Positions 17,758 to 26,738 of a DNA stretch of 64,000 nucleotides are shown here, in pieces. A program made the translations under genes and the position numbers. The notes below the pieces were generated by a model. The model was not told the origin of the DNA. It saw nothing but the letters and a program-made list of their open reading frames with translations, and ran no database searches. The DNA lies in NCBI RefSeq assembly GCF_900107635.1, contig NZ_FNRD01000015.1, forward strand, positions 1-64,000, read 5' to 3'. Each line of letters opens with the position of its first letter. The stretch's first letter is position 1. This DNA is from Flavobacterium gillisiae. Its GTDB lineage: Bacteria > Bacteroidota > Bacteroidia > Flavobacteriales > Flavobacteriaceae.

Positions 17758-18087
17758 TAATAACCGACCGCTCGGATATGTTAATTATTGATCGGTTTGT
17801 TAGCGACCGACCGCTCGGATTTGCACCATTCTGGTGCCCGTTTACAACAACAAGTACATATCTACTTTCCAAACGTAATAAAGCATTTGCAAAGTGGCTT
17901 ATTACTCAACAGTAGAGCAGTAACTAAAAAGAAAAGCAACCCTAGATAGTACCACAAATCTTTATAAAAATCACGCAAAATATTTGAGTCAAATAATTTA
18001 CTAGCTATAATTGGGCTTAAAAAAACTATTAAAACACTTAAAGTAATTTAATGCTTAATTCATCCAAGAAAACAAAATGGTTTAAAA
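17758..18087 (+). repeat. Spacer region with two diverged block A copies
   Basis: CCGACCGCTCGGATATGTTA starts at about 17764 and a second CCGACCGCTCGGATTTGC at about 17808. Remnants of the ATTCTG..TGCCC hairpin follow. Further on, AAGCATTTGCAAAGTGGCTT (17881-17900) is nearly identical to 40485-40504. No gene is seen in this 330-bp gap. Confidence 0.75.
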
Positions 18088-18942
18088 TTATAAAAGTAAA
18101 ATCATTAAATTTTCTTGGCTGTATCTACGGTAGAATTTTAAATATCCTAAATAAGTGATATAAGTCAGAAAAAATGAAATCAACATGATAATTAATTCTA
18201 TTTTTAGATTAATTTCTTCTAAAAATAATAATTTTAGAATTAAAAAAACACTTAACAAATTAAAAATAAAGCTAATAACTCTTAAAAATCCATAAAGCGC
18301 CACATAATTCATAAGTTTAGATTGATGAGGTATGTTAATATTATAACTGTGATGAATTAATAATTTATTATAATCATCATTGATAAAATCCATTCGATAA
18401 TAAATATCGTGTTTCTTGAAAATATCTTCTATTTTTGCTTTAATAAATCTTACGTAAGGTTCTCCTAATTCTTTCTTATAAACAGAATTGTTTAAGTTTA
18501 AAATGTTGCCTATCGACACACTTGAAATTGAAATAGGAATTAAAAATATAAATAATAAAAATCTGAGAAGAAAAGATAATAAAGTTAAACCCCAATTGAA
18601 CGTGTTATTCTTTTTCTTTTTTTCAAAGTACTTTACTACTTTAGGAATACCTAATAGATTTTTAGAGGGATATCCAAACATCCACACTGTGAAATTTTCA
18701 ATAGTCAAAGTAGAAAGAAAGCTTAGAACATGACCTAAAATATAAGATAATATAATGAAAAATGTTATGTAGGGTATTGAAATAGTATTATTCAAAGTTT
18801 TAATATTTTCTAATTTGAGATAAAACAAGATTCCTTCGTTATTTTGTAAAAAACAAACTAAAAATATTGCAAAGGCCCCCGGTATAAAATATCCAAGAAA
18901 GTCGAAAAGAGAAAAAGGATTTTTTTCCATAGTATAATACAT
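18088..18942 (-). CDS. Multi-pass membrane protein of unknown function
   Basis: This 284-residue protein is on the opposite strand to most of the array. It starts with NPFSLFDFLGYFIPGAF followed by hydrophobic helices at about residues 15-35, 52-80, 118-145, 215-240 and 248-270. A soluble loop (about 150-210) contains KAKIEDIFKKHDIYYRMDF. Met5 is an alternative start. I do not recognise the family. Its setting among single defence-like genes suggests a membrane-associated defence or effector function, but nothing in the sequence proves it. Confidence 0.6.
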   Translation of the reverse strand: MYYTMEKNPFSLFDFLGYFIPGAFAIFLVCFLQNNEGILFYLKLENIKTLNNTISIPYITFFIILSYILGHVLSFLSTLTIENFTVWMFGYPSKNLLGIPKVVKYFEKKKKNNTFNWGLTLLSFLLRFLLFIFLIPISISSVSIGNILNLNNSVYKKELGEPYVRFIKAKIEDIFKKHDIYYRMDFINDDYNKLLIHHSYNINIPHQSKLMNYVALYGFLRVISFIFNLLSVFLILKLLFLEEINLKIELIIMLISFFLTYITYLGYLKFYRRYSQENLMILLL

Positions 18943-19400
18943 AAATTTATTTTCAAATGTATGTATTATTCTATTATAATAATATTTTGTGGGTTCTTTA
19001 GTAGATGTTTGTCACTTTTTCTTTAATGAAGCGTGGAAAAATCTTAATACAATTACAAACATTTTGGTTCAACATACAATACATATCAGGTTCGACATTA
19101 ATACTCACTACTCGAAGTCTTAACAAAATTAATATTGAAAGATCTACTGTACGAAGTCCCAGCTACACAAAGTGTATAGCCAAAAGTTCTATTCAAACAT
19201 AAGGAACTGAAATTATAATGGAATACTTTTACTTCAAATAAAATCATCAATATCACTAAAAGTTGGTATTGCAATAGCTAATTAAAAGAGGTTTCTTTAC
19301 ATAAAGATGAACAGTACAAATTGAGTATATATTCCAGTGATGATGTGTTGTAACTTTACAAAAAGTGTGGATTATTGATGTTATTTAATAGTTACCTACT
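18943..19400 (+). repeat. Spacer region with a diverged block D copy
   Basis: From about 19220 to 19396 the sequence parallels block D of the other spacers: GGAATACTTTTACTTCAAAT, TATCACTAAAAGTTGGTATT (19251-19270), AGAGGTTTCTTTACATAAAG and TTATTGATGTTATTTAATAG. The first half (18943-19200) is not clearly related to other copies and holds no supported gene. Confidence 0.7.
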
Positions 19401-19997
19401 ATTTTGCCCAACAAACTAAAAAAACATAGAATGGGACATATAAAACTTAAACCATCAAGGGAAATTAAAATTGATTTCCATCCTTCAGACTTGGATGAAA
19501 GTATTGTACCCGAAGAGAGTAAAAAAGTTGCTAAAGAATATCTTAATTCAAAAAAATTAGCAGAAAATGCAAATTTTGATATTATGATGATGTTAGAAGG
19601 TAAAGTAATTTTTGGTTATGATTATTTGTATAAAGGGAAAAAAATAATTTTACCCGAAGTCAATCCTGTTACTGTTTTTTATTCTAATTCTGTCATGTCA
19701 TTTGGTTTGTTGAATCATTATAAAGAAAAATTACTTTCTGAATCTTCCGAAGTAGGAAAAGCGGGGGAAATGTTAAATCTCAATCATTCGGGAATATTTT
19801 TCCAATTGGCTACAAACTGTATTATTAATCTTCAATCAGCATTAGAAAGTTTTGCAAACCGTGTTATTCCTGAGAATTATTTATATATTGATAAAACGGG
19901 AAAGACAATTTTCCCAACCGTTTCATATAAATTATACAATACTTTACCAAAGCTAAAAACTATAGACTGGATATGCAAATAAAAGCCGCAGTATTAG

Positions 19998-20879
19998 TTA
20001 AGCAACATTTTTAAAATTATTTTTCTGTTTCCAGAATTCTTCTATTGTTTTGTAATCTAAAGCGGAATGCCTTCTTTTTCTGTTGTACCAGATTTCAATA
20101 AATTCGAATATATCGAGTTCCATTTGCTCTTTTGATATAAGCTTATTGCCATAAATCTGTTCCGTTTTTAAAGTTTTAAAAAAGCTCTCAGCTACCGCAT
20201 TATCCCAACAATTCCCTTTTCTGCTCATACTTCTTGTAATCATTTTATAGGAATCAATCACATTGGTAAACTTCTTGCTGGCGTATTGAACACCTCTGTC
20301 GGAATGAAATACCAATCCTCTTACAATACTTCGATTTTTAATAGCCATTCTCCAAGCCGCCAAAGATGTTTCCTCTACACTCATCCCGCTGCTTAAACTC
20401 CAACCTATGATTTTTCTATCGTAGAGGTCTAAAACGGTTATCAAATATAAAAAGCCTTCTTTTACTCGGATATAGGTGATGTCCGACACCCAAGCTTTTG
20501 ACGGTTCTGTAACCGTAAATTCTCTGTTCAAAACATTGGGAACTACTAAATACTTATGCTTGGAATTTGTTGTCACCTTGAATTTCTTGCTTAATTTGCT
20601 TCGTAAACCGAGTTGGTTCATATATTTGGCAACTGTAACCCTTGATGTTTTATTGCCTAAAAAAGCCAATTCAGCAGTCATTCTTGGACTTCCGTATCTC
20701 TGTTTCGAGTCAAAATAAATGGAAGTTATTTTTGCTTTAACAAGTTCAGCTCTTTGTTTTCTCTCTGAAACAGACTGGCTTTTCCATTGATAATAACTCC
20801 TTTGACCAACTTGCAATACTTTGCACATCTTTTCAATCGTAAATATCTTTTCATTATTTTTGATGAAAGTATAAATCAT
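19998..20879 (-). CDS. IS3-family transposase OrfB
   Basis: This 293-residue DDE transposase has an HTH_21-type N-terminus (KMCKVLQVGQRSYYQWKS) and an rve integrase core. AWVSDITYIRV holds the first Asp, VFHSDRGVQYASKKF the second, and NAVAESFFKTLKTE the Glu. The C-terminal IEIWYNRKRRHSALDYKTIEEF is characteristic of IS3/IS150-type elements. It overlaps OrfA by 4 bp, as is usual for programmed frameshift expression. OrfB looks intact, but OrfA is split, so the element can probably no longer move by itself. Confidence 0.95.
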   Translation of the reverse strand: MIYTFIKNNEKIFTIEKMCKVLQVGQRSYYQWKSQSVSERKQRAELVKAKITSIYFDSKQRYGSPRMTAELAFLGNKTSRVTVAKYMNQLGLRSKLSKKFKVTTNSKHKYLVVPNVLNREFTVTEPSKAWVSDITYIRVKEGFLYLITVLDLYDRKIIGWSLSSGMSVEETSLAAWRMAIKNRSIVRGLVFHSDRGVQYASKKFTNVIDSYKMITRSMSRKGNCWDNAVAESFFKTLKTEQIYGNKLISKEQMELDIFEFIEIWYNRKRRHSALDYKTIEEFWKQKNNFKNVA

Positions 20880-21366
20880 CGACCGTTTTTGGAAAAGATG
20901 CCTATTGCTTTTTTTAATATATCGCGTTCTAGTTCTGCGTCTTTGAGCTTTATTTCAAGTTCGGTAATTCGTTCCTGTTCTGGCGTTTGTTTTAAATTGC
21001 CGTTCCCAGGAAAACTTCCTTGTCCGAACTCTTCATACTCTTTTCGCCACTTATATAACTGTGGAGCAGTAACTGGATAAACCAGTTGATGATGTGCCAC
21101 TCTTTCCAGTAAAAAAGAGGTACGGATTCCGGTTGAAGATGTGCCACTTTTTAAACTTAAATTAGGATACGATTCCAGTTGAAGATGTGCCACTTTTTAA
21201 TTTAATTAAGGATACAGATTCCGTTTGAAGATGTGCCACTTTTATTTTAAAGGGAACACAATTCCGATTTTGGACATTTTACCAAATGTGCAATTATCTT
21301 AAAATTAATTAGAGTTAATTTCTATAACCAAGCTATTTATTTTAGCGGTTCTAAACCACTGATTAT

Positions 21367-22902
21367 ATGGCTCAAAGTTTATTAGAAATTATGGAATTAC
21401 GAGAAATCATTAAGTTACGACTGTTAAAATTTAGCAATCGAAGAATCTCACAAAAACTAGGTATTCATCGCAATACCGTTAATAAATACGTCCAATTACT
21501 ACAGGTAAGTGGTTTTGATGATCAGGAATTGTTGGAGTTGGAGGATTCATCGCTGCGAGATTTATTTCCATCATATGACACCATCGACACTAATCGATAC
21601 GAAAAGTTATCCAAAAACTTCTCGTTCTATGCTTCTGAGCTAAAGAAGACAGGCTGCACTAAGCTTCGTCTATGGGAGGATTATATACTACAAAGTCCAG
21701 ATGGCTACGGCTCTTCACAATTCAATTTTCATTTAAACAATTGGCTTGATAGAAAAAAAGGGAGCGGTAAGATCATTCATCAATATGGAGATAAGATGTT
21801 TGTCGATTATACTGGTAAAAAATTGACCATTGTTGACAAAACCACAGGTTTAATCAGTGAAGTAGAAGTTTTTGTTAGTATCCTACCAGCGAGTCAATAC
21901 GTCTTTGTAGAGGCCTCTTTAAGTCAAAAAAGGGAGGATTTTATCAGTTCAATTAATAATGCGCTTGATTTTTACGGGGGTGTTCCTAAAGTTGTCACTC
22001 CAGACAATCTCAAATCAGCCGTTACTAAAGCCTCTAAATACGAACCCGTTTTAAACAAAGCATTTAAAGATCAAGGCTTACATTATGGGTTTTGCATCAA
22101 TCCGACTCGTAGTTATAGCCCTCGAGACAAAAGTTTGGTTGAGGGAGCTGTAAAACTAATATACCAACATGTCTTTTATGATTTATCCAAACAGACCTTC
22201 TTCAGCTTGATCCAATTAAATAATGCTATACAAGAACTCTTAGAGATTTTTAATTTAAAGGAGATGAAGACTTACGGTGCCAGTCGCTTTAAGCTTTTTA
22301 ATCAATACGAGAAACATTGTTTATCTGCCTTGCCAATGGAAAAATATGAGCTTAAGGAATTCAAAGTAGCTAGAGTTCAAAAGATGGGATATATTCACTT
22401 GTCGGCAGACAAAAACTATTATAGCGTTCCCTTTCGATATATTGGGGAAAAGGTTGAAATTCAATACAATCAGGATACCGTTGATGTATTCCACAAACAC
22501 AGTCGTATTGCTACCCACCAAAGAAGTTTTAAGAAAGGAAGCTATAATACAATTGAGAATCATTTAGCAAGTTCACATCAGTTTTATAGTCAATGGAAAC
22601 CTGACTTTTTTCTGCAACAAGCCAATGAATTAGGTGAATCTGTTTACCAATTGGTGTCACAATTATTTGCTCAGGCAGCTTATCCTGAAATAACTTATAA
22701 GCGCGCCTTAGGAATCATTCATTTAAAGTCAAAATACAGTAAGGATCGTATCGATAACGCCTGCCAGATGGCATTGGAAAATCAAATCATTAGCTACAGT
22801 AGTGTCAAAAACATATTAGAGAACAATATGGATTTACAGCAGTCTGCGGATGATTTACGACAAATCCCAAAACACAACAATATTAGAAATAATTATTACT
22901 AA
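21367..22902 (+). CDS. istA: IS21-family transposase IstA
   Basis: This 511-residue protein has an N-terminal HTH (NRRISQKLGIHRNTVNKYVQ, about residues 25-44). Its rve-type catalytic core contains KMFVDYTGKKL (first Asp), VVTPDNLKSAV (second Asp) and a later Glu in SLVEGAVKLIYQ. It binds the repeated end sequences and carries out strand transfer with IstB. The gene appears intact, so this IS21 copy may still be active. Confidence 0.95.
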   Translation: MAQSLLEIMELREIIKLRLLKFSNRRISQKLGIHRNTVNKYVQLLQVSGFDDQELLELEDSSLRDLFPSYDTIDTNRYEKLSKNFSFYASELKKTGCTKLRLWEDYILQSPDGYGSSQFNFHLNNWLDRKKGSGKIIHQYGDKMFVDYTGKKLTIVDKTTGLISEVEVFVSILPASQYVFVEASLSQKREDFISSINNALDFYGGVPKVVTPDNLKSAVTKASKYEPVLNKAFKDQGLHYGFCINPTRSYSPRDKSLVEGAVKLIYQHVFYDLSKQTFFSLIQLNNAIQELLEIFNLKEMKTYGASRFKLFNQYEKHCLSALPMEKYELKEFKVARVQKMGYIHLSADKNYYSVPFRYIGEKVEIQYNQDTVDVFHKHSRIATHQRSFKKGSYNTIENHLASSHQFYSQWKPDFFLQQANELGESVYQLVSQLFAQAAYPEITYKRALGIIHLKSKYSKDRIDNACQMALENQIISYSSVKNILENNMDLQQSADDLRQIPKHNNIRNNYY

Positions 22903-22920
22903 CCCACAAACAATATTCAA

Positions 22921-23658
22921 ATGAACAATCAAGTAGCTATTGAAAAAATGAAACAATTAAAATTGTATGGAATGGCAGAATTTCATCAACGAAACCTGGA
23001 AGCACAACAATACCAAGACTACACCCTGGATCAGTACATCGCACTTTTGTTAGAACAAGAGTACGATTACAGGACCAATAAAAAAACGTACAACTTGATT
23101 AAACTAGCTGGATTTAGTATCCTGGCTAATGTTGAAAACATCATCTATCAGAGCGATAGAAATCTTAATAGAAATCAATTTGAACGACTCGTAAATCTAG
23201 ATTTTATTGCTCATAAAGAAAACATACTATTCACAGGGGCTACAGGAACAGGTAAAAGTTATCTTGCTCAAGCCTTAGGGATGAAAGCTTGTTTAAAACA
23301 GTTTAGAGTAATCCATTTCAACACATCAAAACTAATGGAAAAGTTGAAGTTGGCAAGAATAGAAGGTACCTATTCAAAGTTCATTGAAAAAATAGAAAAA
23401 TGTGATTTATTGATACTAGACGACTTTGGACTAACTCCCTTCGAAAGCAATTCAAGACAAGCATTAATGGAAATAGTAGAAGCAAAATATGATAAAAGCA
23501 GTATTATAATAACATCACAAATTCCTGTCAGTGAATGGCATTCGATAATAGGCGAAAGTACTTTGGCAGACGCAGTTTTAGATAGGATAATTTATTCTTC
23601 GCATCGCATCGAGCTGGAAGGCGAATCACTAAGAAAAATCAGAAAATTAAATCAATAA
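22921..23658 (+). CDS. istB: IS21-family helper ATPase IstB
   Basis: This 245-residue AAA+ ATPase has Walker A in TGATGTGKSYLAQALG (near residue 105) and Walker B in CDLLILDDFGLTPF. It resembles DnaC and delivers target choice for IstA. The gene starts 18 bp after istA. Confidence 0.95.
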   Translation: MNNQVAIEKMKQLKLYGMAEFHQRNLEAQQYQDYTLDQYIALLLEQEYDYRTNKKTYNLIKLAGFSILANVENIIYQSDRNLNRNQFERLVNLDFIAHKENILFTGATGTGKSYLAQALGMKACLKQFRVIHFNTSKLMEKLKLARIEGTYSKFIEKIEKCDLLILDDFGLTPFESNSRQALMEIVEAKYDKSSIIITSQIPVSEWHSIIGESTLADAVLDRIIYSSHRIELEGESLRKIRKLNQ

Positions 23659-24266
23659 AAAAATGTAAATTTGAACAGAAATTAGCTCATTATTTTGTGG
23701 CACATCATGACCGGAATTAGTGGCACATCATGACTGGAATATACAGTAACTCCTAATTCTCTGGCCAGTTCTGAGATGTTATGTCTATCATAACTCAATT
23801 GAACGGCTTTCTCTTTAAAAGCTCGGTCATAAATTTTACGCACTTGTTTCATAAGTTAAAATTAAGGTTTTATTCTTAACTATTTATGCGAGTAAAGTTA
23901 GCATGTCCAGACTTTAAACAAGCAAAAAATAAAAAGTATAACAAATCAATAGACAAACTTATCCAATTAAGAAATGATATTGTACATTTAAAACCCGTTG
24001 AAAAAACCAATTCAGGCTATAAAGGTATTTATCGCGATTTATTAGATTTTGATTTTCAAAAAACCATATTGGCTGTAAAAATTTTTATGAATTTTTATGA
24101 AAATAATTTAATAGAAGAATGTCAATGCGGAAAAAATTTGTTTTACGACACAATTGAAAATAAATAAAAACAGCAAGTAACCATCGTTTTGAGCTAGTTT
24201 GTCATTTAGTGGGATTACCAATATAGAATTTTAAATCAACAATTTTAACTAAATTAATTTACTACT

Positions 24267-24593
24267 ATGGCAGAGTATAGAATATCAGGGATTTGGAAAG
24301 ATGATAATAGTGTAATAACTCACTATGCAGTTCATTTGAGAACTAGAAATGCAAATGGGAAGGGTAATTTAATTGCTCATGCAGTAAAGATGACTAAAGC
24401 AGCCGCAGTTACGCTTTTGCAAAATCAACAAAATAGTGCAAAAACCTATTTATGGAATTACACAACAGCTAGTTGGTTCGCTGGTGGAGATACACATGTA
24501 GTTAATGGTAATCCTCCATTCCTAAGAACAACTCACGATGCAACAGTAAAAGACAATCTACTTCATCTGATAGATTATGGCTATGTATATTAA
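24267..24593 (+). CDS. DUF3892-like small protein
   Basis: This 108-residue protein resembles DUF3892 in its opening (YRISGIWKDDNSVITHYAVH) and overall size. A conserved-looking middle KAAAVTLLQNQQNSAKTYLW and a C-terminal LHLIDYGYVY complete it. Function is unknown. It lies 93 bp ahead of the Gabija pair on the same strand, so it may be carried in the same cassette; I see no terminator in the gap. Whether it takes part in Gabija activity is unknown. Confidence 0.55.
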   Translation: MAEYRISGIWKDDNSVITHYAVHLRTRNANGKGNLIAHAVKMTKAAAVTLLQNQQNSAKTYLWNYTTASWFAGGDTHVVNGNPPFLRTTHDATVKDNLLHLIDYGYVY

Positions 24594-24686
24594 TATAAGG
24601 CAATTAAAAACACTTGCTACTGCAGGGCTTACATATTAAAATGATTTATTCATAATAGATTAAGTAAAACAGATATATAATTAAAT

Positions 24687-26735
24687 ATGAATAATATGAA
24701 AATTAAAACTTTAGAAATAAAAAATTTTCGACTGCTCAAAGATGTAAGTCTTTCTTTGGAGGATGATACTACTGTCATCGTAGGGAGAAATAACTCAGGA
24801 AAAACATCACTGACAGAAATTTTCCGCCGTTTAACTGGTGATAAAACACCTTCGTTTTCTTTACATGATTTTAGTGTTCCCGCTATCACTGGCTTTACAA
24901 ATGCACTTCACGCAAAACTTGCGGGTGAGGATGATGACGTAGTTCGAGCAGAAATACCTGCTATTGAAATCAAAATTACAATTCAATATCCAACTGAAGC
25001 AGTTGATCTAGGTGTACTTGGAGATTTTATAATTGATCTTGATGTAGCTACAAATACTATCACAGTTGCCATTCAATATTTACTTAAATATGGAAAAATC
25101 AATGCTCTTTTTGATGGAATAGAAGATGAAAGCCCAGAGAGTATTTCGCTATTTCATAAGTCATTAAAAGAAAAAATTCCTAATCTCTATGAAACGCGTA
25201 TCATAGCTATAGATCCGAATGATCCTGAAAATGCTATCTTGATGGATTATTCCAAATTTAAACTCCTCATAGGTGCAGGTTTTATTAATGCACAACGTGG
25301 GCTTGATGATGTCACCCATGCTGAGAAAGATGTATTGGGTAAGGTTTTAGCAAAGTTGTTCAAGACTTCTACATCAGTGACAGCACCAGCTGATATGAAA
25401 GTTCAATCAGATGCATTAAAAGGTATAATCGACAATATTCAAGGCACCGTCGATGCTGATTTCAACGCTCGGCTAGATTTGCTTATGCCTGCCCTTGGGT
25501 TATTTGGTTATCCTGGTCTTTCAGACCCCACTTTAAGTACAGAAACAACGATTGATATCTCAAATATTTTAGAAAGTCATACAAAAATTAGGTATGCGCA
25601 GGGAAATAATCTTTTTCTTCCTGAAACGTATAATGGTCTTGGTTCAAGAAACTTGATCTATATACTGTTTCAACTTTTTGAATTTTTCCGTGAATATCAA
25701 AGCAGATCTATTTCAAATAGCTTAGACATTATTTTTATTGAAGAACCTGAAGCGCATTTGCATCCGCAAATGCAACAGATATTTATTAGGAAGCTGGATG
25801 AGATAGCAAAAGAATTCTCTAGAACTCTAAACGGAGGAATAGCGTGGCCAGTGCAATTTGTGGTAACTACTCACTCAACACACATAGCTAACGAAGCAAA
25901 GTTTGAATCAATTCGTTATTTTCTAACATCAACAAATGCACAACGAGAAACAACAATAAAAGATTTAAGGAAAGAATTTACCGTTCCGGCACTTGCGGCA
26001 GATAAAGAGTTTCTACATAAATATCTTACTTTAACAAAGTGTGATCTCTATTTTGCAGACAAAGCAATCTTGATTGAAGGTGCAGTAGAAAGAATAATGA
26101 TGCCTTTGCTTATCACAAAAAGTGACGCTACTGATATAACAAATCCTCCGCTAGCTACGCAATATGTTACCACAATAGAAGTTGGTGGAGCATACGCGCA
26201 CCATTTTTACAAGTTTCTTGACTTTCTTGAATTAAGGTGTCTAGTAATTACTGACTTAGATTCAGTATCTCAAGCAGCCGGCAGTACCACTTATAGCGGT
26301 TGTCTAGTTAATAGAGGTACACATACATCAAATGCAGGTATAAAAAACTGGTTTGCATCAGGCACACAGGGACATTATCCACTTCCTGACTGTATAGCCA
26401 AAACTAATGAACAAAAGATCTCAGGATCAAGAAGAATTGCATTTCAAATTCCTGAAAATGGTATGACAGCTATAGGAAGAAGTTTTGAAGAAGCATTAAT
26501 TTTGGCAAATAGAACCAAGTTTGGAGTTGCCGGAGCTACCGGGGCATTAATAGAAGCAAATGCAGAATCACTAGCTCCAAATAATAAGAAAAAAACAGAG
26601 TTTGCTCTCAAATATGGATTAGATGACATCATATGGCAAGCTCCATTATATATAGTAGAGGGACTTCAGTGGTTGGCTAGAAATCCTATTCCACCTATGG
26701 CTGAAGTAGTTGTTGTTAATAAACCTGAAGAATAA
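24687..26735 (+). CDS. gajA: Gabija GajA-like OLD-family ATPase-nuclease
   Basis: This 682-residue protein opens with KIKTLEIKNFRLLKDVSL and Walker A GRNNSGKT (33-40). The ABC-type Walker B is IIFIEEPEAHLHPQMQQ, followed by VVTTHSTHIANEA. The C-terminal TOPRIM domain shows KAILIEGAVERIM (near residue 462) and VITDLDSVSQ (near 522), as in OLD/GajA nucleases. Met4 is an alternative start. It is somewhat longer than the best-studied GajA. GajA senses nucleotide depletion and nicks DNA in phage-infected cells. The UvrD-like partner starts 3 bp downstream, the diagnostic Gabija pairing. Confidence 0.85.
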   Translation: MNNMKIKTLEIKNFRLLKDVSLSLEDDTTVIVGRNNSGKTSLTEIFRRLTGDKTPSFSLHDFSVPAITGFTNALHAKLAGEDDDVVRAEIPAIEIKITIQYPTEAVDLGVLGDFIIDLDVATNTITVAIQYLLKYGKINALFDGIEDESPESISLFHKSLKEKIPNLYETRIIAIDPNDPENAILMDYSKFKLLIGAGFINAQRGLDDVTHAEKDVLGKVLAKLFKTSTSVTAPADMKVQSDALKGIIDNIQGTVDADFNARLDLLMPALGLFGYPGLSDPTLSTETTIDISNILESHTKIRYAQGNNLFLPETYNGLGSRNLIYILFQLFEFFREYQSRSISNSLDIIFIEEPEAHLHPQMQQIFIRKLDEIAKEFSRTLNGGIAWPVQFVVTTHSTHIANEAKFESIRYFLTSTNAQRETTIKDLRKEFTVPALAADKEFLHKYLTLTKCDLYFADKAILIEGAVERIMMPLLITKSDATDITNPPLATQYVTTIEVGGAYAHHFYKFLDFLELRCLVITDLDSVSQAAGSTTYSGCLVNRGTHTSNAGIKNWFASGTQGHYPLPDCIAKTNEQKISGSRRIAFQIPENGMTAIGRSFEEALILANRTKFGVAGATGALIEANAESLAPNNKKKTEFALKYGLDDIIWQAPLYIVEGLQWLARNPIPPMAEVVVVNKPEE

Positions 26736-26738
26736 ATT

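Larger units (their letters stand above)
21074..23745 (+). mobile_element. IS21-family element inserted in the IS3 orfA
   Basis: Termini are TGGATAAACC on the left and GGAATATACA on the right (complement TGTATATTCC), flanked by the 5-bp direct repeat GTAAC (21069-21073 and 23746-23750). The length is 2672 bp with istA and istB inside. Left-end copies of TGATG/TGAAGATGTGCCACTTTT at about 21088, 21137, 21180 and 21224, and right-end GTGGCACATCATGA copies at about 23698 and 23720, are the multiple transposase-binding repeats typical of IS21. Confidence 0.93.
20876..23852 (-). pseudogene. IS3-family OrfA split by IS21 insertion
   Basis: The N-terminal part lies at 23746-23852 (MKQVRKIYDRAFKEKAVQL..., ending ELARELGVT) and the C-terminal part at 20876-21068 (APQLYKWRKEYEEFGQG...). 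The two join in frame once the IS21 element and one GTAAC duplication are removed, giving GVTAPQLYKW. The product is the HTH and leucine-zipper-like subunit of the IS3 transposase. Confidence 0.88.
19968..23909 (-). mobile_element. IS3-family element (itself split by an IS21-family insertion)
   Basis: Ends TGGATATGC (19968) and GCATGTCCA (23909, complement TGGACATGC) begin an imperfect terminal inverted repeat that includes a common TAGTTAAG (19995-20002 and 23875-23882). A 3-bp target duplication GAC flanks it (19965-19967 and 23910-23912). Without the inner IS21 element its length is about 1.27 kb, normal for the family. The transposase reads on the minus strand. Confidence 0.88.
19431..24167 (+). 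pseudogene. HEPN-type gene interrupted by nested insertion sequences
   Basis: Two pieces, 19431-19967 and 23913-24167, join in frame when the IS3 element and one copy of its GAC target duplication are removed. The join reads KLKTID-FKQAKNKKYN. The rebuilt protein has about 263 residues. The second piece carries LIQLRNDIVHLKP, matching the Rx4H motif of HEPN ribonucleases (R-NDIV-H). The first piece has helical segments such as QLATNCIINLQSALESFANR, typical of Apea-like HEPN proteins. An upstream TTG at 19404 is an alternative start. HEPN proteins of this kind act as RNases in toxin and phage-defence systems; here the insertion should have inactivated it. Confidence 0.75.
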
